64,000 nt of DNA, taken from assembly GCF_025195125.1 (NCBI RefSeq), contig NZ_JAMGSL010000018.1, forward strand, positions 62,001-126,000, written 5' to 3'. Below the pieces are notes generated by a model, which was given only the letters and a program-made list of their open reading frames with translations, made no database searches and was not told where the DNA came from. The translations under genes were made by a program, and so were the position numbers. Below, piece after piece: positions 32,812 to 40,495 of the stretch (position 1 is the first letter of the stretch; the number at the start of each line of letters is the position of its first letter). Source of the stretch: Streptomyces sp. Je 1-79 (GTDB taxonomy: Bacteria > Actinomycetota > Actinomycetes > Streptomycetales > Streptomycetaceae).

Positions 32812-32835
32812 AATCCTATGCATGACCGTAGGATT
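32812..32835. promoter_or_regulatory. Inverted repeat upstream of hmgA (probable operator)
   Basis: AATCCTA (32812-32818) and TAGGATT (32829-32835) form a perfect 7-bp inverted repeat with a 10-base spacer. It lies 29 bases before the hmgA start in an AT-richer patch, where a dimeric repressor would overlap the promoter. The downstream HutC-type regulator is one candidate protein. Confidence 0.55.
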
Positions 32836-32921
32836 CCGCGCCCGCTCGCGTCAACGGGGTCTCCGGGGTCTCGGTTCGACGTGATGTGTGCATGAGGGGT
32901 TCCAAAAGATGAACAATGCTC

Positions 32922-32927
32922 TACTCT
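32922..32927 (+). promoter_or_regulatory. Candidate -10 box giving a leaderless transcript
   Basis: TACTCT at 32922-32927 fits a vegetative -10 box, and TTCCAA at 32900-32905 is a poor -35 with 16-base spacing. The ATG of the beta-helix gene lies only 7 bases after the -10, and no Shine-Dalgarno sequence precedes it. The transcript could therefore begin at the start codon, which is common in Streptomyces. Confidence 0.4.
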
Positions 32928-32934
32928 CACGCGC

Positions 32935-35031
32935 ATGTCGTGGACCCACAGGCTCCTTGTCGCGCTCTCGGCCGTCCTCGCGGCGCTCGCCGCCGCCCTC
33001 GTCACCGCCCCCGGGGCCCAGGCCCACGAGGAGCGGCCCGTCACCTTCCCCGACGGCTCCGGCAGCGTGCCGACGCTGCGCACCGGCGAGCCCGATCTCC
33101 TGGTCTGCAAGACCGACCGGGCCGACTTCACCCGCCGTGTCTCCGGCTTCCCGGCCGCCGTGAAGGCCCGGAACCTGGCCCTCTTCGACCGCTGTACCCG
33201 CAGCGGCTTCCGCCACCTTCAGGAAGCCGTCGACGCCGTCGACCGGCCCGGCATGACCATCGCCGTCCTGCCCGGCCTCTACGAGGAGGAGCCCTCACAG
33301 CCCGCGCCGACCGGCGCCTGCGCCGCGTTGAAGGCCCCCAAGTCGGCGCTCGGCTACCAGATCCTGTCGTACGAGCAGCAGAAGCAGTGCCCGCACAACC
33401 AGAACCTGGTCGCCATCCTCGGCAAGAAGAACCTTCAGATCGAGGGCACCGGCGCCTCCCGTCTCGACGTCGTCATCGATGCCAAGTACACGAAGCTCAA
33501 CGCCCTGCGCGCGGACGGCTCGGACGGCATCTACTTCCGCAACTTCACCGCCCAGCGGACGACCTTCAACTCGCTCTACGTGCTGGCGGCCGACGGCTTC
33601 GTCATCGACGACGTGCTCACCCGCTGGAACGACGAGTACGGCTTCCTCACCTTCGCCTCCGACCACGGCCTGTACAAGAACTGCGAGTCGTACGGCAACG
33701 GGGACTCCGGCATCTACCCCGGCTCGGCCTCCGACATCAACGACGGCCGGGGCTACGACGTCCCGCGCTACTCCATCGAGATCACCGGCTGCCGCAGCCA
33801 CCACAACATGGTCGGCTACAGCGGCACGGCCGGCGACTCCGTCCACGTCCACGACAACGAGTTCGACCACAACATGGGCGGCGCCTCCATGGACTCCGCC
33901 TTCCCCGGCCACCCGGGGCTCCCGCAGAACCACGCCCGCTTCGAGCGCAACCTGATCCACGACAACAACCAGAACTACTACCGGTACGTCGCCGACGGCA
34001 CCTGTGCCAAGCCTCCCGTCGAGCGCGGCTACGAACAGGGTGTCGTCTGCCCCCAGATATCGATGCCGCCCGGCACCGGCATCATCACGGCGGGCGGCAA
34101 CTGGAACCTGTACGAGAACAACTGGGTGTACGGCCACCAGCGCGCCGCCTTCTTCCTGAGCGCCGTCCCCGCCTTCATCCGCGGCGAGTCGGCCTGGGGC
34201 AAGCAGACCGACACCTCCCACCACAACCGCTACGCCGGGAACCACCTGGGCGTCGACAGGTCGGGCGCTTCCCGCCCCAACCGCACCGACGTGTGGTGGG
34301 ACGGCCAGGGCGGCGGCAACTGCTGGCAGTCCGAGGGCAGGTCGTCCGGGGCCTCGACCCCCGGCGCCCTGCCCGAGTGCGGGAAGCGCCGCGGCGAGGT
34401 CTCCGGGAACACCGACCGGCTCGTCGGCGAACCGGCCAAGCTCGCCCACCTCCTCGTGTGCGCCGACTACAACGTCCAGGCGCGGCGGCTGCCCGCGGGC
34501 TGCGACTGGTACGGCGCGCGGGGCATCCAGCGCGTGGAGACGCAGCTCGCCCTGGGCATCGCCGTCGTGCTCGCCCTCGTGGGCGGCGCGCTGTGGTGGC
34601 GCCGCTTCCGCGGCCACCGGCTCGCGGGCGTGGCGACGCTCCTCGGCCTCGCGGGTCTGGCCCTGGACGTGGCCGGCTCCACCCTGGGCCTCGCCTCCGG
34701 CCCCCTCCCGGCCGTGGCGCTCCTCCTGATCGGGACCTGGTGGACGGCCGTGGGCCTCTCCCTGCGCCCGACCCGCCCCGCCTTCGCCTGGACCACCCTC
34801 GCCCTAGGTGCCCTCACCCTCCTCGACGCCTTCGACAAGGCCGTCCTGATGATCCCGGGGATCCCCCTCAGCCCCGCCTGGCTGCGCGGTCTCCTCGCGG
34901 TGGTGTGGGTGCTGTGGGCGGTGATCGTGGCGGGCCGCCGCGCCCCGGGAGGAACGGACGACGAGGACCCCGCCCCGACCCCCGCCCCCGCGCCCGCCGC
35001 CACGCGCGAGAACCAGGGGGGTGCGGAGTGA
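32935..35031 (+). CDS. Secreted right-handed beta-helix protein with C-terminal membrane domain
   Basis: The 698-residue product has a signal peptide ending Ala-Gln-Ala near residue 30. A large extracytoplasmic region (about 31-530) follows, with parallel beta-helix (NosD/pectate-lyase-like) features: repeated Asn/Asp/Gly-rich turns such as SDGIYFRNFT, ADGFVIDDVLTRWNDEYG, DHGLYKNCESYGNGDSG and NNWVYGHQRAAFF. The end of the protein (about 540-680) contains four transmembrane helices, followed by a Pro/Ala-rich cytoplasmic tail. It is His- and Asn-rich in the helix (HHNMVG, VHVHDNEFDHN). It overlaps the next gene by 4 bases (GTGA). No catalytic triad is evident; binding of a metal or glycan is possible. 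Confidence 0.85.
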   Translation: MSWTHRLLVALSAVLAALAAALVTAPGAQAHEERPVTFPDGSGSVPTLRTGEPDLLVCKTDRADFTRRVSGFPAAVKARNLALFDRCTRSGFRHLQEAVDAVDRPGMTIAVLPGLYEEEPSQPAPTGACAALKAPKSALGYQILSYEQQKQCPHNQNLVAILGKKNLQIEGTGASRLDVVIDAKYTKLNALRADGSDGIYFRNFTAQRTTFNSLYVLAADGFVIDDVLTRWNDEYGFLTFASDHGLYKNCESYGNGDSGIYPGSASDINDGRGYDVPRYSIEITGCRSHHNMVGYSGTAGDSVHVHDNEFDHNMGGASMDSAFPGHPGLPQNHARFERNLIHDNNQNYYRYVADGTCAKPPVERGYEQGVVCPQISMPPGTGIITAGGNWNLYENNWVYGHQRAAFFLSAVPAFIRGESAWGKQTDTSHHNRYAGNHLGVDRSGASRPNRTDVWWDGQGGGNCWQSEGRSSGASTPGALPECGKRRGEVSGNTDRLVGEPAKLAHLLVCADYNVQARRLPAGCDWYGARGIQRVETQLALGIAVVLALVGGALWWRRFRGHRLAGVATLLGLAGLALDVAGSTLGLASGPLPAVALLLIGTWWTAVGLSLRPTRPAFAWTTLALGALTLLDAFDKAVLMIPGIPLSPAWLRGLLAVVWVLWAVIVAGRRAPGGTDDEDPAPTPAPAPAATRENQGGAE

Positions 35032-35978
35032 GGCGCCGACTCACCGCGACGACCCAGGGCCCTGCGACGACGGCCTCGCTCCCCGGGGCGGCGACCCCGC
35101 TTCGGGCGACGGCGGCCTCGCTCCCCGCAGCGGCGGCCCGGCGCCCTGCGACGACGGCCCCGCGCCCCACGGCGCCGGCCTCGTGCCGCCGGGCGGCTCC
35201 CCGCCGCCAAGCCGTCGTCCTCGCCGGGGTGGTCCTCGCCCTTGCCCTGACCGCCGTCGGGTGCGGCGGGCGGGCCACCACCCACCACAAGCCCGGCACC
35301 AGCCACGAGGAGGCGACCGGGGGCAGCGGCACGCTCCTCGCCACGAAGGACGAGGCCGGGCACCGGCTCCGGGAGGTGCCGGCCGAGGGGGCGCCCTCCG
35401 TACGCGTCGAGACACGGCCGGACACCGAGGGCGGCTGGAACGTCCACCTCGTCGTGGAGAGGTTCCGCTTCACCCCGGAGAGCGTCGGCGGCGCGGCCAT
35501 CCCGGGCCGCGGGTACGCCCGCCTTCTCGTCGACGGGAGCGAGGGAGAGCGGGCCTACGGCCCCTGGCACCACGTCCCGGCCGGTGCCCGCACCCTGACC
35601 GTCCGCCTCCACGCGGACGACCACACCGTCTGGGCGGTCAAGGGCAAGCCGGTCGAGGTCGCCGTCCCCCTGGCCGGCGCCCCGACGACGCCCGCCGCGC
35701 CCACCGCCACCGCGGACGGCCGGACCGTCGACATCACCGTCACCGGGACCTCCGTCAAGCCGGCCCCCTCCCGCGTCGAGTTGAAGAAGGGTGAGCGGAT
35801 CACCCTCCGCGTCACCAGCGACCGCGCCGACACCCTCCACGTCCACGGCTACGACCGGGAACTCGCCCTCGCCCCCGGCGCACCCGGCTCCCTCACCTTC
35901 ACCGCCGACCGCACCGGCCTCTTCGAGGTCGAGACCCACGGCTCGGGACTCCTCCTGACACAGCTCGTCGTCCGGTGA
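35028..35978 (+). CDS. Probable lipoprotein with C-terminal cupredoxin-like domain
   Basis: The 316-residue reading starts with about 55 residues of Ala/Thr/Pro-rich low complexity. A signal helix (VVLAGVVLALALTAVGC) ending in a lipobox-like Ala-Val-Gly-Cys comes next, so the mature protein may be lipid-anchored. The middle part (about 100-225) is a beta-rich domain. The C-terminal 90 residues look like a cupredoxin: VELKKGERITLRVTSDRADT, then LHVHGYD, then GLFEVETHGSG. The two His positions are present but the usual Cys ligand is not, so copper binding would be non-classical. The GTG start overlaps the beta-helix stop, and the stop overlaps the next start, showing tight coupling. Confidence 0.75.
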   Translation: MRRRLTATTQGPATTASLPGAATPLRATAASLPAAAARRPATTAPRPTAPASCRRAAPRRQAVVLAGVVLALALTAVGCGGRATTHHKPGTSHEEATGGSGTLLATKDEAGHRLREVPAEGAPSVRVETRPDTEGGWNVHLVVERFRFTPESVGGAAIPGRGYARLLVDGSEGERAYGPWHHVPAGARTLTVRLHADDHTVWAVKGKPVEVAVPLAGAPTTPAAPTATADGRTVDITVTGTSVKPAPSRVELKKGERITLRVTSDRADTLHVHGYDRELALAPGAPGSLTFTADRTGLFEVETHGSGLLLTQLVVR

Positions 35979-37267
35979 ACACCCCCGCGCACCTCCTCGC
36001 CCCGCACCTCCTCGCCCACGGCATCGGCTCCCAGCACGACCTGCCGCTCTCGCCCTTCTACGCCTACGCGGGAGCCTTCGCCGCGCTCTTCGTCTCCTTC
36101 CTCGCCCTCGGCCTGCTCTGGCCGACCTCCCGTTTCCACGGCGACCTGGCGGGCCGCCCGCTGCCCGCCGCCGTCCAGCGTCTCGCCGACGCGCCGGCCA
36201 CCCGCACCGCCCTGCGGCTGGCCGGGGCGGCCGCGGCCACGGCAGTCCTGCTCCACCTCCTCCTCGGTCCCGACGACCCCGACCGCAATCCCGCCCCCGG
36301 CGCCGTCTACGTCCTGCTCTGGGTGGGGCTCGTCCCCGCCTCCCTGCTCCTCGGTCCCGTCTGGCGCCTCCTCAACCCCCTGCGCGCCCTCCACTCCGTG
36401 CTGCCCGCCCCCCGCTCCACCCGCCCGCTGCCGCCCGGCCTCGGCATCCGCCCCGCGGCCGCCGGACTGCTCCTCTTCGCCTGGCTCGAACTCGTCGCAC
36501 CCGACCCCGCCTCCTCCGCCACCCTCCTGACCCTCCTCGCCGTCCTCACGGCCATCGGCCTCCTCGGCGCCGCCCGCCACGGCCCCGACTGGTTCACCCA
36601 CGCCGACCCCTTCGAGGTCTACTCCTCCCTCCTCGCCCGCCTCTCCCCGCTCGGACGCCGCGCCGACGGACGGCTCGTCCTGCGCTCACCCTTCGACAGC
36701 CTCGACTCCACCCCCCAGACCCCCGGCCTCGTCGCCACCGTCTGCGTCCTGCTCGGCTCCACCGCCTACGACGGCTTCTCGGACAACCCACGCTGGATCA
36801 CGGCGCTCCAGACCTCGCCCCTCGGCCCGACCGCCACCGCCACCCTCGGCCTCCTCACGGCCGTCGCCCTCGTCGCCGTCCTCTACGGCCTCTGCGCCGG
36901 CACCCTGCGCCTGATGTCCCGCGAACTCACCACCCCCCTCACCTCCTTCGCCCACTCCCTCCTGCCCATCGCCCTCGGCTACCTCGTCGCCCACTACTTC
37001 ACACTCTTCGTCACCGAAGGATCACGTACCGTCATGATGGCAGCGGGCACTGACAACGCCCCCGAACCCGCCCCACCACTGGCCCCCGGCGCCCTCGCCA
37101 CCCTCCAGGTCGCCGCGATCGTCACCGGCCACGTCCTCGGCGTCGTCGCGGCGCACGACCGCTCCGTGCGCCTCTTCCCGCCCGCCCGGGCCGTGGCCGG
37201 CCAACTTCCCCTGTTCGCGCTGATGATCGTGTACACCCTCGGCGGCATCGGCCTGCTCATCGCCTGA
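35975..37267 (+). CDS. Polytopic membrane protein of the beta-helix/cupredoxin operon
   Basis: The 430-residue product has about 10 transmembrane helices. Conserved-looking features include the first helix segment YAYAGAFAALFVSFLALGLLW, a PVWRLLNPLRAL motif in a loop, the short loop TPGLVATVCVLLGSTAYDGF, and a late helix pair with SLLPIALGYLVAHYFTLF containing His. I recognise no transporter family. GTG at 35975 overlaps the preceding stop, so it is the third gene of a coupled operon. With an outside beta-helix and an outside cupredoxin, it could be a membrane platform for metal or redox chemistry, but that is inference. Confidence 0.75.
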   Translation: MNTPAHLLAPHLLAHGIGSQHDLPLSPFYAYAGAFAALFVSFLALGLLWPTSRFHGDLAGRPLPAAVQRLADAPATRTALRLAGAAAATAVLLHLLLGPDDPDRNPAPGAVYVLLWVGLVPASLLLGPVWRLLNPLRALHSVLPAPRSTRPLPPGLGIRPAAAGLLLFAWLELVAPDPASSATLLTLLAVLTAIGLLGAARHGPDWFTHADPFEVYSSLLARLSPLGRRADGRLVLRSPFDSLDSTPQTPGLVATVCVLLGSTAYDGFSDNPRWITALQTSPLGPTATATLGLLTAVALVAVLYGLCAGTLRLMSRELTTPLTSFAHSLLPIALGYLVAHYFTLFVTEGSRTVMMAAGTDNAPEPAPPLAPGALATLQVAAIVTGHVLGVVAAHDRSVRLFPPARAVAGQLPLFALMIVYTLGGIGLLIA

Positions 37268-37291
37268 CCCGATCGGGAACGGAGCGGCATC

Positions 37292-38032
37292 ATGGACCCC
37301 GTGCCCCAGCCATCCCTCCGCCGCACCCCCGTCCAGCAGCGCAGCGCCGAGCGCCTCGCCCGGATCCTCGACGCCTGCGCCGAACTCCTCGACGAGACCG
37401 GCTACGAACAGCTGAGCACCCGCGCCGTCGCCCTCCGCGCGGGCGTCCCCATCGGCTCCGTCTACCGCTTCTTCGGCAACAAGCGGGCGATGGCCGACGC
37501 GCTCGCCCACCGCAACCTCGACCGCTACGCCGAGCGGATCACCGTCCGTCTCGCCGCGGCCGGGCGGGTCGACGCGTACAGCGCGATCGACAGCGTGCTC
37601 GACGAGTACATCGCGATGAAGCGCACCGTTCCCGGCTTCGCGCTCGTCGACTTCGGAGTCCCCGCCCCGACGGGCCCAACACCCGGTGGCCCCGCCCCGA
37701 CGGCCCCCGCCCCCGGCGGCCCCGCCCCGACGGGCCCCGCGCCCACGGCCCCCGCACCCGGTGGCCCCACCCCCGCCACCTCCGCGTCCACAGGTGGCGG
37801 GGCGTCGGCCGAAGACGCCAATCACCTCGTCGCCGACCGCCTCTGCGGCCTCCTCGCCACCCACCTCGACCGTACGGCCGACGACGCCCTGCGCCGTAAG
37901 GTCCTGGTCGGTGTCGAGGCCGCCGACGCGCTGCTCCAACTCGCCTTCCGGACGGCCCCGTCCGGAGACCCCGCTCTCATCGCCGAGACCCGTGAACTCC
38001 TCTACGCCTACCTCGCGCCCTCGCTGAGCTGA
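37292..38032 (+). CDS. TetR regulator with a proline-rich insertion
   Basis: The 246-residue product has a TetR helix-turn-helix (RILDACAELLDETGYEQLST, then GVPIGSVYRFFGNKRAMADA). Its C-terminal ligand domain is interrupted at about residues 124-163 by a repetitive Pro/Gly/Ala/Thr segment built from PAPTGP, PAPTAP and PAPGG units, encoded by 37661-37780. Family members are usually about 200 residues, so the excess length equals this insert. It should regulate the oxidoreductase gene downstream, whose promoter carries a TetR-type palindrome. It lies 24 bases after the membrane-protein gene and may be read from its operon too. Confidence 0.88.
   Translation: MDPVPQPSLRRTPVQQRSAERLARILDACAELLDETGYEQLSTRAVALRAGVPIGSVYRFFGNKRAMADALAHRNLDRYAERITVRLAAAGRVDAYSAIDSVLDEYIAMKRTVPGFALVDFGVPAPTGPTPGGPAPTAPAPGGPAPTGPAPTAPAPGGPTPATSASTGGGASAEDANHLVADRLCGLLATHLDRTADDALRRKVLVGVEAADALLQLAFRTAPSGDPALIAETRELLYAYLAPSLS
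37661..37780 (+). repeat. Proline-coding tandem repeat inside the TetR gene
   Basis: Short units related to GCCCCGCCCCGACGGGCCCC and CCCGCCCCCGGCGGCCCC recur about seven times in frame. They encode alternating Pro-Ala-Pro-Thr and Pro-Gly-Gly blocks. This is a slippage-prone repeat within an otherwise conserved regulator. Confidence 0.8.
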
Positions 38033-38099
38033 CCCGCCCCGCGCCGTGCGCCGAGGTGCCGGGCGCCTCCCGGCATCGGCCGAGGCCGACCCCTCCCCA

Positions 38100-38121
38100 G
38101 CATGCCTACCGGTCGGTATGC
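38100..38121. promoter_or_regulatory. TetR-type palindromic operator
   Basis: GCATGCCTACCGGTCGGTATGC is an imperfect palindrome: the central TACCGGTCGGTA matches its own complement at 10 of 12 positions, and flanking GCAT/ATGC extend the dyad. It lies between the TetR gene and the oxidoreductase gene, 44 bases before the latter's start. Sites built on ACCG/CGGT are typical of TetR proteins. Confidence 0.6.
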
Positions 38122-38165
38122 TCGCTGGTGCCCGCGCGTCACCGCCGCCGCTCCAGGGAGTCGCC

Positions 38166-40361
38166 ATGTCCACCGCCCTGCGCATCTGCCCGCTCTGCGA
38201 AGCCACCTGCGGGCTGACGCTGACCCTCGACGGCGACCGGGTCACCGGCGCCCGAGGGGACCGCGACGACGTCTTCAGCCAGGGCTTCATCTGCCCCAAG
38301 GGCGCTTCCTTCGGCGAGGTCGACGCCGACCCCGACCGTCTCGCCGGGCCGCTCGTCCGCAAGGACGGCACCCTCCAGGAAGCCACCTGGGAAGAGGCGT
38401 TCGACACCGTCGCCGCCCGGATCCGGCCCCTGATCGAGGAGCACGGTCCGGACGCGGTGGCGGTCGTGCTCGGCAACCCGAACGTCCACACCATGGCCGG
38501 CGCCCTCTACCCGCCCCTGCTGATCGGCGCCCTGCGGACCCGGAACCTCTTCACCGCCTCCACGCTCGACCAGATGCCCAAGCACGTCTCCAGCGGGCTG
38601 CTCTTCGGCGACCCCTTCGCGATCCCCGTCCCGGACCTGGACCGCACCGACCACCTGCTGATGCTGGGCGCCAACCCCCTGGAGTCCAACGGCAGTCTCT
38701 GCACCGCCCCCGACTTCCCCGGCAAACTCAAGGCCCTGCGCAGGCGCGGCGGCACCCTCACCGTCGTCGACCCGCGCCGTACCCGTACCGCGCGCCTCGC
38801 CGACCGTCATGTCGCCATCCGCCCCGGCACCGACGCCCTCTTCCTCGCCGCGCTCGTCCACACCCTCTTCGCGGAGGACCTCGCCGACCCCGGCCCGCTC
38901 GCCGAGCACGTCCTGGGGGTGGAGGACGTCCGGGAGGCGGTACGGGAGTTCACTCCCGAGGCCGTCGCGGACGCCTGCGACCTGGACGCCGCCACCATCC
39001 GTACCGTCGCCAGGGAGCTGGCCGCCGCCCCCACGGCCGCCGTCTACGGCCGGATGGGCAGCTCCACCGTCGCGTACGGCACCCTCGCCAACTGGCTCGT
39101 CGACGTCCTCAACATCCTCACGGGCAACCTCGACCGCCCCGGCGGCGCGCTCTTCCCGCTCTCGGCCACCGCCCCCGCGCCCCGGCCGGCGGGCCCCGGC
39201 AAGGGCTTCACGCTCGGCCGCTGGAGCAGCAGGGTCTCCGGCCACCCCGAGGCCAAGGGCGAGCTGCCCATGGCCGCCCTCGCCGAGGAGATCCAGACGG
39301 GAGGCGAGGGGCGTGTCCGCGCGGTGATCACCCTCGCCTCCAACCCCGTCCTGTCGGCGCCCGACGGGCTGCGCCTCGACCGGGCGCTCGGCTCCCTGGA
39401 CCTCATGGTCGCCGTCGACCCGTACCTCAACGAGACCACCCGCCACGCCGATGTCGTCCTGCCCCCTCCGCCGCCCTCGCGGAGCGCCCACTTCGACTTC
39501 TCCTTCAACGGCCTCGCCGTCCGCAACCAGGTCCGCTTCACCCCGGCCGCCGTGCCGCTGGAGGAGGCCCGGATGGACGAGTGCGAGATCCACGCCCGGC
39601 TGATCCTCGCGGTCTCGGGGATGCACGGCGCCCCGCCCTCGGCCGTCGACGACCTCGCCATCGACACCACCCTCGCCAAGGCCGTCGCGCAGGAGCACTC
39701 GCCCGTCCACGGCGCGGACCCCAAGGCCGTCGCGGCGCGGCTGAGCGGCGCGACCGGGCCCCTGCGCCGCCTCGACATGATGCTCCGCCTCGGCCCGTAC
39801 GACCTCACGCTCGACGACCTGCTCCGGGCGCCGCACGGCATCGACCTCGGCCCGCTCGAACCCCGCCTCCCCGGACCGCTCAAGACCCGCAGCGGACGCG
39901 TCGAGCTGCTGCCCGCGCCGATCGCCGACGACCTGCCCCGGTTGCGCGCCGCCCTCGGCACCGCACCCGGCGGCCTGGTCCTCGTCGGCCGCCGCCATCT
40001 GCGCTCCAACAACAGCTGGCTGCACAACGCGCCGTCCCTCAACAGCGGTTCGAACCGGTGCACGCTCCAGGTCCACCCGGCGGACGCCGACCGGCTCGGC
40101 CTCGCCGACGGCAAGCCCGCCCGGATCGCGGCCGAGGGCGGTGCACTGGAGGTCGAGGTGGAGGTCACCGACGCCGTACGGAGCGGGGTGGTGAGCCTGC
40201 CGCACGGCTGGGGTCACGACCGGCCCGGTACCCGCCTCGCGGTCGCCGCCGCACGCCCCGGGGTCAATGTGAACCAGCTCCTCGACGGCTCGCGACTGGA
40301 CCCGCTGTCCGGTACGGCCGTCCTGAACGGCTTCCCCGTGGAGCTGACCCCCCTGCCTTGA
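38166..40361 (+). CDS. Molybdopterin-dependent oxidoreductase with N-terminal Fe4S4 site
   Basis: The 731-residue product is a DMSO-reductase superfamily enzyme. The N-terminus has a four-cysteine cluster site (CPLCEATCG and later FICPKG). Mo-bis-MGD binding blocks follow, including LMLGANPLESNG, VVDPRRTRTARLAD and GTDALFLAALVHTLF. The C-terminal MGD-binding domain has RRHLRSNNSWLHNAP and VSLPHGWGHD. No Tat signal is seen, so it should be cytoplasmic. No partner subunit is encoded beside it. Such single-subunit enzymes are often called formate-dehydrogenase-like or assimilatory-nitrate-reductase-like, and the true substrate is unclear. ATG at 38166 follows AGGGAG. A TetR palindrome lies upstream. 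Confidence 0.92.
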   Translation: MSTALRICPLCEATCGLTLTLDGDRVTGARGDRDDVFSQGFICPKGASFGEVDADPDRLAGPLVRKDGTLQEATWEEAFDTVAARIRPLIEEHGPDAVAVVLGNPNVHTMAGALYPPLLIGALRTRNLFTASTLDQMPKHVSSGLLFGDPFAIPVPDLDRTDHLLMLGANPLESNGSLCTAPDFPGKLKALRRRGGTLTVVDPRRTRTARLADRHVAIRPGTDALFLAALVHTLFAEDLADPGPLAEHVLGVEDVREAVREFTPEAVADACDLDAATIRTVARELAAAPTAAVYGRMGSSTVAYGTLANWLVDVLNILTGNLDRPGGALFPLSATAPAPRPAGPGKGFTLGRWSSRVSGHPEAKGELPMAALAEEIQTGGEGRVRAVITLASNPVLSAPDGLRLDRALGSLDLMVAVDPYLNETTRHADVVLPPPPPSRSAHFDFSFNGLAVRNQVRFTPAAVPLEEARMDECEIHARLILAVSGMHGAPPSAVDDLAIDTTLAKAVAQEHSPVHGADPKAVAARLSGATGPLRRLDMMLRLGPYDLTLDDLLRAPHGIDLGPLEPRLPGPLKTRSGRVELLPAPIADDLPRLRAALGTAPGGLVLVGRRHLRSNNSWLHNAPSLNSGSNRCTLQVHPADADRLGLADGKPARIAAEGGALEVEVEVTDAVRSGVVSLPHGWGHDRPGTRLAVAAARPGVNVNQLLDGSRLDPLSGTAVLNGFPVELTPLP

Positions 40362-40398
40362 CCTGGTGTTTTGCTCGTATTGCTCACAGGTCAACACC

Positions 40399-40428
40399 TT
40401 GCTGAGCGCGGAAGGGGGCACCTAACGT
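40399..40428 (+). promoter_or_regulatory. Candidate vegetative promoter of the citrate transporter gene
   Basis: TTGCTG at 40399-40404 and TAACGT at 40423-40428 are separated by 18 bases and lie 68 bases before the start codon. Both hexamers match the vegetative consensus at four of six positions or better. The assignment rests on sequence similarity only. Confidence 0.4.
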
Positions 40429-40495
40429 CATCCGAACGCCGCACCGGTGGGAGCCGCCCCGGTGGGAGTTCAAAGGTGAACGTGAGGTGCCCTCC

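Noticed and set aside
32916..35027. A long second frame running through the beta-helix gene into the lipoprotein gene
   Set aside because: Only the part after GTG 35028 has a signal helix, lipobox and domain; the earlier part is an Arg/Pro-rich shadow of the beta-helix gene.
40042..40060. GGTTCGAACC-like tRNA T-loop sequence
   Set aside because: It lies inside the molybdopterin oxidoreductase coding sequence, and no acceptor or anticodon stem can be drawn around it.
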